DNA from: an uncultured Clostridia bacterium
Lineage (GTDB): Bacteria > Bacillota > Clostridia > Christensenellales > Aristaeellaceae
NCBI GenBank assembly: GCA_934643535.1
Contig: CAKUCE010000187.1
Span: 1-6,054, forward strand
DNA length: 6,054 nt
Direction: 5' to 3'
A program made the position numbers and the translations under genes. The stretch's first letter is position 1, and every line of letters begins with the position of its first letter. Under the pieces are notes generated by a model, which searched no databases, was not told the origin of the DNA, and was given only the letters and a program-made list of their open reading frames with translations. Positions 6,034-6,054 of this stretch are shown here, piece after piece.

Positions 6034-6054
6034 CATGTGGGGAAAAATAAGAGT

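Noticed and set aside
4144..6036. A 630-codon open frame on the minus strand across the oxidase, tracrRNA and both intergenic regions
   Set aside because: Over the oxidase it lies in the antisense frame whose stops would require TTA, CTA or TCA codons in the sense gene, which GC-rich codon choice avoids. The product has no recognisable domain, no good Shine-Dalgarno precedes it, and it runs through two terminators and the tracrRNA.
6034..6054. An ATG at the right edge (6035) as a possible start of a downstream gene
   Set aside because: No Shine-Dalgarno precedes it, it directly abuts the palindrome, and only six codons are visible.

Overview
The window looks like chromosomal DNA of a moderately GC-rich Firmicute, most likely an uncultured Clostridia of the Oscillospiraceae/Ruminococcaceae kind. 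This is an inference from three things: strong AGGAGG-type ribosome binding sites, a Firmicute-type compact Cas9 whose tracrRNA core resembles the Geobacillus/Clostridium type II-C scaffolds, and a GlcD-like D-lactate/glycolate dehydrogenase of the kind common in anaerobic Clostridia. No rRNA, tRNA or species marker is present, so the assignment is tentative.

The left two thirds (1 to about 4300) is a type II CRISPR-Cas locus read on the minus strand. In order of transcription it holds a sigma70-type promoter (-35 at 4293-4298, -10 at 4270-4275), a tracrRNA of about 95 nt with a full-length anti-repeat and an intrinsic terminator (about 4263-4169), cas9 (4132-890, 1080 aa, all nuclease residues present), and cas1 (887 to beyond the left edge, 295 codons seen, catalytic residues present). 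cas9 and cas1 are separated by 2 nt, and the cas1 Shine-Dalgarno lies inside the last cas9 codons. cas2 and the repeat-spacer array are not in the window and are expected just beyond the left edge. Cas9 size, tracrRNA position and tracrRNA form fit subtype II-C, but csn2 or cas4 downstream of cas2 cannot be excluded from this window.

The right third (about 4360-5975) is a single, divergently transcribed metabolic gene: a 478-aa FAD-linked oxidase of the GlcD/D-lactate dehydrogenase family, with its own promoter, a leader containing a short hairpin, a strong ribosome binding site and a very strong 18-bp hairpin terminator. It ends the CRISPR locus on this side and has no visible functional link to it.

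The last 70 bases hold a second, longer imperfect palindrome (5988-6033) of unknown role. The points most worth a second look are the compact Cas9 with its tracrRNA and predictable repeat, the lack of an obvious separate promoter for cas9 behind the tracrRNA terminator, a perfect 14-bp hairpin buried in cas1 next to an unusual cysteine cluster, and the palindrome at the right edge.
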